This document shows positions 36,718-48,040 of a stretch of DNA of 64,000 bases, piece after piece (position 1 is the first letter of the stretch; every line of letters begins with the position of its first letter). The stretch comes from Pelecanus crispus (Eukaryota; Chordata; Aves; Pelecaniformes; Pelecanidae). The stretch is from NCBI RefSeq assembly GCF_030463565.1, contig NC_134652.1, positions 18,081,397 through 18,145,396 of the forward strand, written 5' to 3'. The notes under the pieces were generated by a model. It was not told the DNA's origin. It ran no database searches and was given only the letters and a program-made list of their open reading frames with translations. The translations under genes were made by a program, and so were the position numbers.

Positions 36718-39598
36718 TAAAACTTGAAATTTTCTTCTGCTTAATTTTAAGCATATTTCAAACCAGATTTCATAATAAATATTTTCTTTCACCCATTCAG
36801 ACAAATGCATTCTTGTGCAATGTGTTTTACGGACACACTTAGGACACCATGTGTAGCAAAATGTACATAAAGTATATTACTGTAGAAAAGTTACTGCAGA
36901 AACACGGAAAATGAAATGGGAGTGCGGTTAGTACTAAGTACGTCTTCAAACAGATGAATCTGAAGGGAATCTACAATTTTACTAGAGCTTTGTAGAAGGA
37001 ACTTCAAGTTTCTACTTCATCTTGTCTAAGCAAGCTCTCATTGAAACAGGTATTAAGCTAGGGTGTCAGTTCCCAAGCAGAGTTTTCTGTGGATTCACTA
37101 AAATCTGCTAGTTTTAAGAAAATTAAGTATTGTAAAGGCTACTCTATTATTCAAGTTTTGCTATTATTTAAAATCTGTGAACTCAGTTAATTTCCTATTT
37201 GTGGTAACACGTTACAAGTAATTTTTCTTTCCGCTTACTGTGGCTCTTCCTTTTTTCCTAGCTGTTTTAATATACAGGCTTTTTTTCTTCCCTCCCTAAT
37301 GCCCTAGACAAGTTGAACTTAATCTTAGCATGTAATAGAAATGGAATTCATTGTAGTATTTTTGAAAGTAATATAAGCACCTGGATGACTTAGCAAAACA
37401 AAGCTCCAAGATTTCCATTCATAACAATGCACAGATACTGGAATGTCACGCAAAAGGTTATATGCAAACTGCCAGATGCCATTTAAGCAAGTGATTTCTT
37501 CCTTGCTCTTTATTTAATGTAAGACAGTTGCCAAGTAGGTCCTCATGTTCTGAAGTACTGCAAGAGAGCAGGTTGGTCCAACTCCTTCAAAGAACTGGAG
37601 GATGCATACTTGATGTTTGACAGTGTTTGTACCTCTCTGGTATTCTCTTTCCATCCATCATTATCATCAGTTCATTGCCTCCCCTCAAATGTGAGAGAGT
37701 ACATCTCTTGTCTGTTTGCCAAGAAAAAGTCACTGTACAATGTATTCAAAGTGATTTATGAGCTAAAAAGCAAAACAGAGGCACTGAATAACCAAACATG
37801 CATACATGCAGCAATAGCATTTAATCAATTACATTATCCACTTTTATGATACACTTGTGAATTATGTTCTATTTGCATGTATAATTAGGAGGTAGAACAG
37901 ATGGTGAAAGCTTAGTTTAAAGGCCTTAGATAAAGTTTTAAAATAACCATTGCTGCCAAGTGATCATTCACTGTAACAGGATATATTTTTCATTAAGCTA
38001 TGTTTTTGCCATGGTCTGATACACTAGATAGTAATGAGGCTGTAAAAACATTACTCTCCAGGGTCTTACTCTACCAGAGTTCATTGCAATGGAATGTGAG
38101 CATAGAGTGGAAGATTGGGGGTGGCTCTAAGGTACATTGTCATCTCTCATTTAAGTGTACTCTAAGGAATCATCACTCTGAATAATCAAAAGGGTCATCT
38201 CTGAGAAGCCAGAGTGGCTTTCAGAGAAAGGAAAATGATATCCTTATATGTAAGTATTACTAGTTTAGGCGTGTTCTGTGCTCACGTATGGACATTTACC
38301 AGAATGGAGCAAAATGAAAGTACTAAAAAAGGGAGAAAAATGCCCAGTTCATTAGGGACTGGAACAACTAAGGGCAGAGTACTAGCCCATCTTACTATAA
38401 CCCTGCTCATATTTACTTCTCTCATCACTGTACAGCACATCCTACATCTGGCATGAAACATGAATCCCAAGATACAAAATACATTCTTAAAGCAAAACAA
38501 TATTCTGCTGCTTCTTAATGTGCACCCTTTTTTCTGCTTTATACATTTTTGGTAAAACAGAAGTATCAAATCAAATAATTTAATTTGTTTCCTCTTGTCA
38601 GCTATTCTTCACGAGTTTATATTGCATTCATGCTCTCTGAAAGCTTTATATTAGTACTTGTTTATATCAAAAAGCATTTGTAAAACAAGTTTGGTGGTAG
38701 TTTAAATTATAACAGCTCTTTCTCACTGGCTTCATTTGAAAGCAAACCTGTCCTTCTGTATGTATTTCTTTTTGTGTTTGAGTGTAATCCAATTCCAAAG
38801 CAGGTTAAAGAAAGATACATTCTTTATAGGGAACAAGTGGGTCCAACAATGAACCCATGTAAAATAGCTGTATGGGATATTTCCTCACATACAGAATGCC
38901 TAGGACAACTCCTGGCTGCTTGGCAGAGTCTAGTGGCACCACGGAGGAGGCACAGTCTCTGCACAACTTTTCCATTCCCATAGCAGTGTAACGTTGATGG
39001 ACACGCATCCTATCTTGCTCAAGCAGAAAAAAGTAGTAAGCAGTGATTTAGTCATTTGCTTGCTTCTAGGTCAGCATGGTGGTATGTGACCTTGGCAAAG
39101 AGGCATCCACACCCTTGGAAAGTTCAGCCATCATTGCAGATGACTACTTGATCTATGTGTTGGTACAAGAGAAAGGTGGCAGGGGTAGGGGTATGAAATG
39201 TGTTGATTTTCAAGAATTATTAGCTACCAAGCCAAAAAATGTACAAAAATTTTTGCATGCTTACTTAAATCCCAGTGGCACATCTACAAAAAAATGATAC
39301 TTTTCCTTTCAAATGTTTTAGAAAGCATCCAACAGATGTATTACAAAACCATGAAAACAAACACAATACACTTGGGTGAATCCTCTTTTAAAATAAAGCC
39401 CACTATATCTTTGCATTGATTACAGAACTGAGAAAGCAGCACATTTGGAACCATAAAACTTGCAAGTTTGCACTAGTCATTGTACAAAATTAGGAAGGTT
39501 ATTTTAACAATTATTTAAATATTTACAAATATTTGTCTTCTTATATATTTATAGTCGGCAGTGATTTGCTTTTTGCTCTATTTTGTACTGTAGCAAAG

Positions 39599-39634
39599 AA
39601 AAAAACAAACAAACAAAAAAACCCAACTAAAAAA
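39599..39634. repeat. A/C-rich tract
   Basis: An A run followed by CAAACAAACAAAAAAACCC. It has the same composition class as the other A/C tracts in the window. Confidence 0.8.
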
Positions 39635-40599
39635 CAGCAGATGCTGATTTTGTCATTTTGCTATTTTTAGGATTATACTGATGACACATTCATTTGAATG
39701 GTCCTCAGTATATCTAAGCACAGTCTATGAAAAGACCAATAAATAACTAGTCCAACTATTTATTAATTTCACTGAAACTACAGTGTAGTGGTTGTTCATT
39801 AACAGCCCAGAAGTTTCATGGCCTATAATAAACCAAGATCTTTCCAACCTGTAACTTTTCCTGTACCTCTTATACAACCTGCCTAGTGAACAGTCTAGCA
39901 TATGTATCTCGATGCCATGCCTCCAACATGTTTCTCAGAGTCATATATCTCATATTGTAGGAATGGTGAAATGACAGATGTACCAGGTATTCTTGAAAAA
40001 CAATGTTCTTTTTATAAAGGTTTTAAATACTAACAATCATAAGTAAAAGATTCTTATTGCCAGTTATTGTCTTGTTGGGCATGTTGTGTATTCAAGGCAC
40101 TCATGCAGCTGGTAGCTATTCTATATTGTATTATCTAAATATCATGCAAAGAAAGCTGTACACTAATGGATGAAAAATAATTCCCTATCTCATTACTAGA
40201 AATTTAGCTTGTTAATTTCACAAAACAAATAATTAAAACACCTTTGAAATTGCTGAACTAAATTATCTCCAGCAATAGGAAAATTTGCTTTAGGAAGCCC
40301 AGACAGAAATTGCCGGAGTAGATAAAGTTCCATCTGGGGCAAGCATGCAGAGGGTGAACAAATGTTGCAGGAAATCACAGAATTATTCAAGAACTCTTCC
40401 AACTTGGTAAGAGCTTTCCTGTTCCTTTTACCCTTGCTGCGTACATCAACTTATTTTTATCCTTTGTATTCCTGATTCAAGTAAGAATTAAAGATCAGTT
40501 GATCATCTACATGCCAAGAAATGAACTAAAAATACCATTTTTCAGTATTATACGGGAAACTCCAAATTTGTAGGACTTCAAACTGATAAAATTTGTGAT

Positions 40600-40760
40600 A
40601 GAAGCCTGCGCTGGAGCAGGCTCCTGGCAGGACCTGTGGCCCCGTGGAGAGAGAAGCCCACACTGGAGGAGGTTTGCTGGCAGGACTTGTGACCCCGTGG
40701 GGGAGCCACGCTGGAGCAGTTCATGAAGAACTGCAGCCCGTGGGAAGAACCCCAAGCTGG
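40600..40760 (+). repeat. Degenerate GGAGCAGG/CCCGTGG subrepeats inside the LTR
   Basis: Three imperfect units, each with a GCTGGAG(C/G)AG core followed by (G)CCCGTGG, start near 40608, 40657 and 40709. They are native to this LTR family, not a local expansion. Confidence 0.75.
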
Positions 40761-40915
40761 AGCAGGGGAAGAGTGTGAGGAGTTCTCCCCCTGAGGACAA
40801 AAGAGCAGCAGAGACAGCGTGTGATGAACTGATCACACCCCCCATTCCCTGTCCCCCTGCGCCGATGGTGGGGAGGAGGTAGAGAAATTGGGAGTAAAGT
40901 TAAGACTGGGAAGAA

Positions 40916-40937
40916 GGGGGGGGGGGGGGGGGGGGGG
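40916..40937 (+). repeat. G22 homopolymer
   Basis: Twenty-two G residues inside LTR family B, where I remember a shorter G-rich stretch. The length may be a sequencing or assembly inaccuracy, since long G runs are often misread. Confidence 0.85.
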
Positions 40938-41000
40938 CGAGGGGGAGGTGTTTTAAGATTTAGTTTTTATTTTCTCATTACCTTACTCTGATTTGATTGG

Positions 41001-41045
41001 TAGTAAATTAAACTTTATTTAATAAATTTCTTTAGTAAATTAAAC
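41001..41045 (+). repeat. Direct repeat TAGTAAATTAAAC in the LTR
   Basis: The 13-mer occurs at 41001-41013 and again at 41033-41045, enclosing AATAAA. This suggests a small tandem duplication around the polyadenylation region of the LTR. Confidence 0.8.
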
Positions 41046-41337
41046 AATAAATTAATTTCCCCAAGTCAAGTCCATTTTGCCAGTGATGGTAACTGGTGAA
41101 TGATCTTGCCCTGCCCCTATCTCGACCCACGCACCTGTTGTTTTTTCTCCCCTGTCCAGCTGAGGAGGGATGTGATAGAGCAGCTTTACTGGGCACCTGG
41201 CATCCAGCCAAGGTCAATCCACCACACCAAGAGTCATTTTTCCTAACGAGACAAAAGGCAGACTAACAAAACAACCACCAAAAACTTACAGAGAGCACAG
41301 ACTTTTTTGCAGACCCTTTGAACCATTTTTTCTTTTT

Positions 41338-41382
41338 GGGGGTTTGGTTTGGGGTTTTTTTTGGGGGGTGGGGGGGGGTGGA
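41338..41382 (+). repeat. G/T tract with G-quadruplex potential
   Basis: Successive G runs of 5, 2, 4, 6, 10 and 2 are separated by T spacers. Four runs of at least four G within 45 bases satisfy the usual G-quadruplex pattern apart from one eight-base T spacer. The minus-strand frame across it is rich in P, K, T and Q because of this composition. Confidence 0.75.
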
Positions 41383-42730
41383 GACAGAGAGGGTTGGCAT
41401 GTAGAGATCTTCTGATGCCTTTTGAGTCCTTGGGTGCACATATATTACTGTTTTAGTCCAGTTCCAGAATAACTTTTTGGAGCAAATTTCCTGATTATTC
41501 CTACTCACCATACTTTGGCTTGCAGGAGATGCACTCCAGAAAGGTACCTAATACATCCCACCTGTTAATGCGCACTGAGTCCAAGGGAGCGAGCTGGCAT
41601 ATCATTTCTGGGAAAGATTCTTTCAGGAATAATTTTCAAGTATATAAAGCACAGAAGAAAAGAAGCAGAAAGCAACTGGAGTGCACAACCATAAGAAGAA
41701 CAAAGGTAATTTCCTTTGGGACAAGGATCACGGCTCTCTGTTTCATATGCTCTTGAAACCCTGTGATTATTTTTAAAAGGAGAAAATGAATTCTGCTTTT
41801 GTTCCTGTGATTTAAGTGATTGTTCCTTCAGTAGTTTTAGAAAATAATGTAAACATTGAGCACAAGCAAGGAGTTATTGGCACATTGGCAAACTTGTCAG
41901 CATGATTCTATTCAGGATTCCTTCCCACAAGGAAACAGTAATTGTTTTTAACATCATTTCAAACATTTTCAAAATAGCAGCTATCCTGACAAAGTTTTAG
42001 TAATATGTTCCAGATAAAAAAGACTTAGTCCAGTCAGAACAAGTGTTTTCTCAGTGTGACTTAGTGTGTCAAAGACAGGACTAAGTTTCAAGACCTTTTC
42101 CCTGTTTGCTGCTAGGTACCTTGAACAACTGATTATATTACTGTGTGTCTCAGTTTCTTAATGTATGTAATGAAAATAATTATTCCAACCTACACTGTAA
42201 AGAGGTTTTAAGTATTAGTGAGCTCTTAAACATCATCTGTTATCTTATAATGCCCTGGAGAATGGTCCATGTGTTTAATCAGTTGAGTTTTGACAACTCA
42301 AATGTCATTTAAAAGTTTCAGGCATTACTAGAAATGAAATGTTTAAAAATACACAGTGCTTAACCCCAAAAACAGATGTCCACAACAAGCCTAATTTGGT
42401 CAGATTATTAAGAAATGTGTGTGACTGATGGACCAATAGATGAGTCTGATGGATGAGAGGGTTGAGTAATGAAGGGTGAGTGTTACTGGCACAGGAGAAA
42501 GAGAGAGCTGCTAAGAATGGGTCCAGGAGACAGAAAGGTAGGAAAGAAGATGAAAGAACTTGTGGGGTGTAGAAGGAGAGAGCACTGGAACAATGAGGAA
42601 GATAAAACTATCACAACAGTAAAGTCTTCAAACAAGGGAACATGGACTGGCAACACAGAACAAGAAGCTGTTTAGTGTAAACCATTAGAAAAGATTTAAT
42701 GGTTGATCAGACCACACAGGTTATTGGGGA

Positions 42731-42745
42731 GCCACTAGGGAGCAG
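42731..42745 (+). promoter_or_regulatory. CTCF-like site
   Basis: GCCACTAGGGAGCAG fits the remembered CTCF core CCA(C/G)(C/T)AG(G/A)(G/T)GGC(A/G) with a single mismatch. This is a motif match only; such matches are common by chance and occupancy cannot be judged from sequence. Confidence 0.35.
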
Positions 42746-45129
42746 ATGAAAGCAACACTATTAGGACTAGTATAGAGAAGATAAACAGAAGAGGAGACAC
42801 AGCACATTTTGCAATGTCACCTCTCTCTCTCAGCTTCCTATTTTATTCTCCCTTCATTTTAAAATCTCTCATTCCTCTTTCCAGACCTATGCTTCAGCTG
42901 TTTCCAGGCAGACTTTTTTGTCTCATTGGGAACTTATCTGTGTCACCATCACAGCTTCCAATTGTCCTCCCTGCATTAGACCCACCCTAGGACCATTGGT
43001 GCATATGGAATGAGAAGATAGTTTGCAGATTTCCGAGATATTGTGGGGGACTATAACCAGCATTTAATTCATCAGCTGGCCGCCACTGAGTTCTAGCAGT
43101 AAAGAAACCAAACAGATGTTTCATATTATACACTATATATTCATCTTGCATTCATATTTCATTGCTTTTTTGAAAATGACAATGTTTAAAAAAAATGAAA
43201 TGAGTGACCTGAAAATGTCTGTAATTGATAGATGAGTAGAAAGGAGCAGAACATAAGCAGAGAGGAAGCAAGAGCAGACATGTAAGTTACAGCAGGGCTG
43301 AAACCATATCTTGTGGACACCAACTGAAAATGATATTTACCATGCTGCAAGACTTCTCTATATTAGTAATACAATACACTTAACTCATAAAGCCAAAAAC
43401 CATGGTATTTCCCATGCCAAATAGCTCATAATAATTTAAATTTAACTACTTGGTATAATAAATGCATAGTTTGAATATATACATAATATTCTCACCACAG
43501 TAGCACTGTTTCTCAAAAATATCTTGGTAAACAGGAACTGACGTTCTGAGGTAACCTCTGTTCTGTTTCTTCACCAGTTGAAAATAACATACTGTATTAT
43601 TTATGTTATATTCTTAGCTTTAAAAGTTGTATAAACAAAAACTAATCAACCTGTCATCTTTCACATTTTAAATATCCAACAGTCTATTAGAACCATGATC
43701 CTCTGAAAAAAAAATTAATGTAAATTTTAAAGATACTCGATACAAATCAAGGGAGGCAGTAACACTCATGACTTTAGTGTTTGCTGTTGGTGTGATATCA
43801 CGAAACAGAACATGCTGCCACTTCTTTTTAATAAAAAAACCTCTTCACAGACCTTAGAGAATCAAGTTTTATGCATACGATAAATAATGCAACATTTTCA
43901 AGTGCAGAATGTAACTAACATGGAAGCTACGGAAAATCCTCCTCCATAACTAGAGGTAAATTGCACAATGCTTATTAATTTCTGTGATCCCATTTTAACA
44001 ACTGAATCTCTTATTTGCAATGGAGGGTTCCTATGAGCCTTAGATCTACTTTGACTTTGCAATGTGTCATTTTTATCTTAAGAGATTGAGAAAAGAGAAG
44101 GACTTTAGTGATCACATAGGAGGAGACATGGCAATCTGTGCTATACCTAAATCTCATCCTATACTGCAAGAGAACTCCCCCACTGTCCTGGCTGCTGCAG
44201 CCCTGCAAAAAAGACAGGCTGCCTGCTTGGTGAATCGAGATCTGGAGAATCACAGCCATTGCTTTGATTCTTTATAAGCCTTTCATTTATTTCACACTTT
44301 TATTTGTATTTAGCTGTATAGCAACTTGCCCTCTTCAGGCCTTATTTACTAAAGCATGATTTTTAAAACTTTTGTTCCTCCAGCTCTTCTATGTCCATTT
44401 TCCACCATTGTCAGGCATATAAGACAGCCCTTCATCTTGGCCTGTCAACTGCCAGCACTTCCGCTCTCTCCCAGGAGACAGCAGATTCTTGTGAATCCTA
44501 TTACTGCCTCACTCCCCACATCCCCTTTGCTTCTTGGATTTCACTCCCTTGTCTGTTTTCTCAGACTTTCCTCCTTCATTTTAAAGACTGTCAAACAAGA
44601 TTTCTGACATATTCAACAGATTCACAATGATCAAGTTGTATTGTGCATCTCCACAGCAGTCACCAGCACCTACTATTCAACACACACTTCCATCTTTCCT
44701 GTCAAGTGTAAATACCTGTTTAAGAAGGTCCCCAGATTCAGAGTGCTACTTACATTAAGTAGTATAAAAAACACTGATTGTATAGCCACAGTTCTATTTT
44801 TGTTTTCTCAAGTTGAAATATTGCAGTAATAATTTGTAAATTTATTGCTGATCATTTTTTTTTACACCGTCTAAATTTTTGTCAATGTTTTTCACTGCCA
44901 TTTTGCTTTGATTTGCTGTTAGGACAACCACTCAACTTAGAAATCTCCTATATTGCGTAAGCTTTCAATCAGTTGTCTTTTGCATCCAAAGGCCATCTCC
45001 TTTAAATCTGCTATGAATTATTTCAGAATTACATGACTGAGCAAATAGAAAAATTTTAAAATACTTTCATTTTTTTATGCACTTCTTTGTGTCCTTTCAG
45101 TCATCACTGCACCATAGGACTCTAATGAA

Positions 45130-45870
45130 GAGATTTAAAGTACTGTCTTTTTCCTACACTCCCTATATTAGTCTTGTCTAGCTGTAATTTGCAGACCGGT
45201 GGGTCAGTTACTGACCTTGGGCTTTTGTGGGATTTTTAATTTCCTACAGAGCATAAGCTCAGCTCTGATATCCCTCAGAGCATTCCATTCTTGGCCCAGC
45301 ACTGTTCCTAATCTATATGCTGGCACTTAGAGGCCAAATTCTTTGGCAATATTTGCGTGTCCCTGCATGGATGCTGATACTCAACTATATCTTTCTTCAA
45401 CACCTTCTGTCCCTCAGGCATTTTTATTGTTCTTACATCATTTGTCTGATCTCTGCTACTGGATATGCTGCAACATTTTCCATCTAAATTCAACAAAAAA
45501 ACCCCCAGATTATTCTTACTGGCAAAGGTTGTTTAGCTGCTATTTTTCTCTTTAGTACATAGCCACTCCCATATGCAACGTTCAGTCCAAATATGAAAAA
45601 GAGAAGAGAGCTGCTAGTCTGGTGACTGATATTTAAGGCTTATGTCCATTCTATTAACTTATCTTTATTTCAACTAAGAAAGATAGACCACTCTATTATC
45701 TGGGTATTGATATCTTGGGCTATGCTTTTATTTCTTACAACAAAATAGCTGTGAACCTGTCCATATTTCCAAATCTATTTTTTGAAAAATTGGAGCTTAT
45801 CGAAAACACTGTTGCCTGTGAGTTCTCTGGAATTTTCTAAACCATTTATGTTCAACAGTAAAGTTTATCT
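45130..45870 (+). pseudogene. Relic of an L2-type LINE reverse transcriptase
   Basis: Several reverse transcriptase blocks of L2/Rex-like LINEs can be read in order across frameshifts. Codons for DIPQS lie at about 45267-45281, in the place of the GVPQG motif. ILGPALFLIYMLALRG follows near 45288-45335 in another frame, then MDADTQLYLSS near 45367-45399, corresponding to the catalytic YADD block with the tyrosine lost. Next come a W and the FHLNSTK block near 45475-45500. Further down, YAFISYNK and FFEKLELIENTVACEF near 45724-45825 fit the L2 block that reads HAFISSRLDYCN...LQL(I/V)QNAAAR. At least two frameshifts and the loss of the active-site context make it non-functional. Both boundaries are approximate. 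The element strand is plus and no L2 3' tail was recognised. Confidence 0.8.
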
Positions 45871-47559
45871 CTGTACAAAGGAGACCTGAAAAACATATCT
45901 GCACCCCAGTTTTTTAAAAGGGCATACAGAATAAACCACAAGTCCCAGGAAAGATTGACAGAAGCAAAACTTTAAGCTAGGTCTACTCCAAAAAGATGGG
46001 TGGCTCAGTTACAGGTTAAAAGTAGGTACTCTTACTAAAGCACTGGTAGTACAGCTGGGGAAGCCATATGTAGCAAAGATTTTTGTCCACACATTGATCC
46101 CTTCTAGTACTTTGAATATCAATCCATAGAATATACTTCCTACAATGGAGTAATATTTGGAAACAACTTAACATACAGTTTTTAAGAACTGCTACATCTA
46201 CTGTTTTTTTAGTGTTTATTTTTGCAGAGATTTTTCCTCATGTGTTTGGTCAGTCAGTTCTGTTGTAGGTGACTAAATGTGCTGACTAACACTAATACAA
46301 AGATTTGTGAGACTCACTTAGTTGACATCCTTAAGGATAAAAAGCTCTCTCAGATAATGGATACATGGAGTCAAGAGTACCACAGGTATTAGCAGTACCA
46401 CAAAGAACAGTAAAGTGATGAATTTAATCCAAACAAACAGTTTAAACATATTTTGTCTGCAGCATTGTTCTGTTGCTATCCATGGCCTGAAAATTAATGT
46501 GAACATGCTGGAAAACTGAAGAAAAGAAACAGTAACATGCAAGGACAACACTGGAGTAAAAAGCTTAAGAGCTATTCGAAAGCAACGTGGAGACTGACTA
46601 TCAAAGCAGCAAAAGGGTTCTTGCAGAGAAGAATTAGAGAAGCCCAAATCTCCTTCTTGAGCAAGGGTTCCCAATCTTTTGGATTACTCCACAATGGAGT
46701 AACACAAGCATTGTGCATACCACAGAATGGCTTTTATTCCCTGGCAAATAAACATCAACAGTTTAAGATACTTAAACAAGAAAAACCTGCAAACCATCAC
46801 TAGCACAAACATTAGGTTGACTTGTTTAACAACAAATTGTTATAAACTCTTTCTCACAATGTGGAGGGGAAAAAAGAAAGGTTTAAACTGAAACAAAAAT
46901 CCTGACATTTTTATACATTTTCTGCCTTTTTAGATATATGTTCAAGTATGCATTTCTGCATACTTAGCTGTTTGTTAAATATTTTTAAAACCCTTTGTGC
47001 CTTCCATGAGCTGACAAGGAATGAATGGAGAGTTGTCAAGGAAATTTCTGAAGTACTGTTGGTGCTACCCTTTTTGTACAACAGCATATGGATGCAGAAC
47101 AGTGGTGTTCCGAGACTTTCACCTTTGCCTCAGCTGTTCCACTCAGTTGTAAAGAAAAGAATTTCTTTGTCTAAGTGCTTAAAATCAATTGAACAAATTA
47201 ACTGAAAACAGAATGGATACTCTAAATCAGAAAAAAAACCGCAAACCATTAGATTTTACAAGGGCTAGATTTTAGATTTTATAAGATTAGATTAGATTTT
47301 ATAAGTGCTAGCATGGCCCTTAGAATTCTAAAACTATTGCATATTTTCCATTTTTATATTAGTGCAGCACATTGAAAATATACAGTTATATTCATGTGTT
47401 GATGCTATTTATCATTATTAAAGATGCAACAGTCGTCTTTATCATTCATACATATGAATATAGATGTTTCATGATCATGATTTTCATCCTGCAAGCCAGA
47501 AAATACACCAATTCCAACAACATTGCAAATTGCAGTGTCATCACCATCATGCAAATTCA
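45871..47559. other. Non-coding DNA, no gene seen
   Basis: It holds the longest open frame of the window (118 codons, minus, 46318-46674). That frame has no recognisable domain, only a hydrophobic stretch that AT-rich DNA easily provides. A decayed tandem repeat lies at 47249-47310. The part right of about 47400 may be the far 3' end of the transposase relic. Confidence 0.55.
47249..47310. repeat. Decayed tandem repeat of TTAGATTTTATAAG
   Basis: The unit TTAGATTTTAYAAG recurs three times with inserted GGGCTAGAT or ATTAGA. It is a small minisatellite-like expansion in otherwise unique DNA. Confidence 0.8.
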
Positions 47560-48040
47560 AGCACAGAAACTTCTACTGTAGAGGAGCACATTCATCTATG
47601 TCCGAGCTATGTTAAAGCATCTCATAACTGGAGATGATGATCGCAGCAGCCTGTCAGTGACTTCAGCAAAAGCCATCTGGATGGGACATTGCACAATAAT
47701 TTTCTCCACCATCTCAAAAATACTTGCAGCTGAGCTCATCCTTTTTTCAACATAAGAAAGTATTTGAACGCTTCTAACACAATAGATTGTCAACGTCCAA
47801 TTTATTTATTCCATACAGTGTCTGAACATATTGCATACCACATAAGCTCCACAGTTTACATTTACCAACAGATGTTTTTCTTTCTGGAGCAGATGGTATA
47901 TTGAGTGTACCATGACATAATTCACATTTGCATTATCAGTCATGAATGCTAACACATTCCATAAACTGAGTTTTTTGTTTTGATATTTTTAATAGCCATA
48001 ACATCTTTGTAAAAATCAATTAGTTTGATAATACAATCAG
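47560..48040 (-). pseudogene. Relic of a hAT-like transposase
   Basis: On the minus strand a 45-codon open block from 47943 to 47809 reads MTDNANVNY, then HSIYHLLQKEKHLL, then NVNCGAYVVCNMF, then RHCME before a stop. This fits the block (A/T)DN(A/T)N(V/T)N(F/Y)...(S/V)(V/F)... followed by (G/N)CxAH(I/V)VHN that I know from a hAT-like transposase family found in fish, reptiles and insects. Upstream, near 48030-47985, LIDFYKDV fits the conserved segment before it. Downstream, after a frame change, KLDVDNLL (47800-47777), then IFEMVEKI with CPIQMAFAEVTDRLL (about 47715-47645) and PVMRCFN continue the expected order. The last corresponds to the R(W/F)L(S/A)L(L/M)PA(I/V)ERIL region. Stops and frameshifts make it dead. 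No zinc finger or terminal inverted repeats were found. Confidence 0.72.

Larger units (their letters stand above)
34452..40599. other. AT-rich non-coding DNA, no gene seen
   Basis: No recognised coding sequence. It contains a 16-bp tandem duplication at 36686-36717 and an A/C tract at 39599-39634. Open frames such as those at 38774-38983, 38282-38569 and 39076-39297 have no family motif. Confidence 0.65.
40600..41226 (+). mobile_element. 5'-truncated LTR of an avian endogenous retrovirus (family B)
   Basis: The right end, with GGGCACCTGGCATCCAGCCA leading to GGTCAATCCACCACA, is a terminus I recognise from a common bird LTR family. Upstream, in order, come degenerate subrepeats of the type CTGGAGCAGG...GGCAGGAC(C/T)TGTG(G/A)CCCCGTGG, a GAACTGCAGCCCGTGGGAAG block, a 22-base G run, the TTTTAAGATTTAGTTTTTATTT block with AATAAA at 41021-41026, and CTATCTCGACCCACGCACC. 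The left boundary near 40600 has no TG terminus and the bases before it are unrelated AT-rich DNA, so the 5' part is missing. No internal viral genes adjoin it. The 112-codon minus frame at 40507-40845 is an LTR translation artefact. Confidence 0.88.
41227..45129. other. AT-rich non-coding DNA, no gene seen
   Basis: It starts with a G/T tract able to form a G-quadruplex (41338-41382) directly right of LTR family B. A CTCF-like site lies at 42731-42745. Purine-rich DNA spans about 42460-42620 and pyrimidine-rich DNA about 44360-44600. The latter gives open frames of 79 and 83 codons without family motifs. Confidence 0.6.

Noticed and set aside
40507..40845. 112-codon minus frame
   Set aside because: It runs from AT-rich DNA into the subrepeats of LTR family B and has no viral or cellular domain.
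46318..46674. Longest open frame, 118 codons, minus strand
   Set aside because: No recognisable domain. It has a generic hydrophobic stretch, the start is unremarkable, and such a length is expected by chance somewhere in 64 kb read in six frames.
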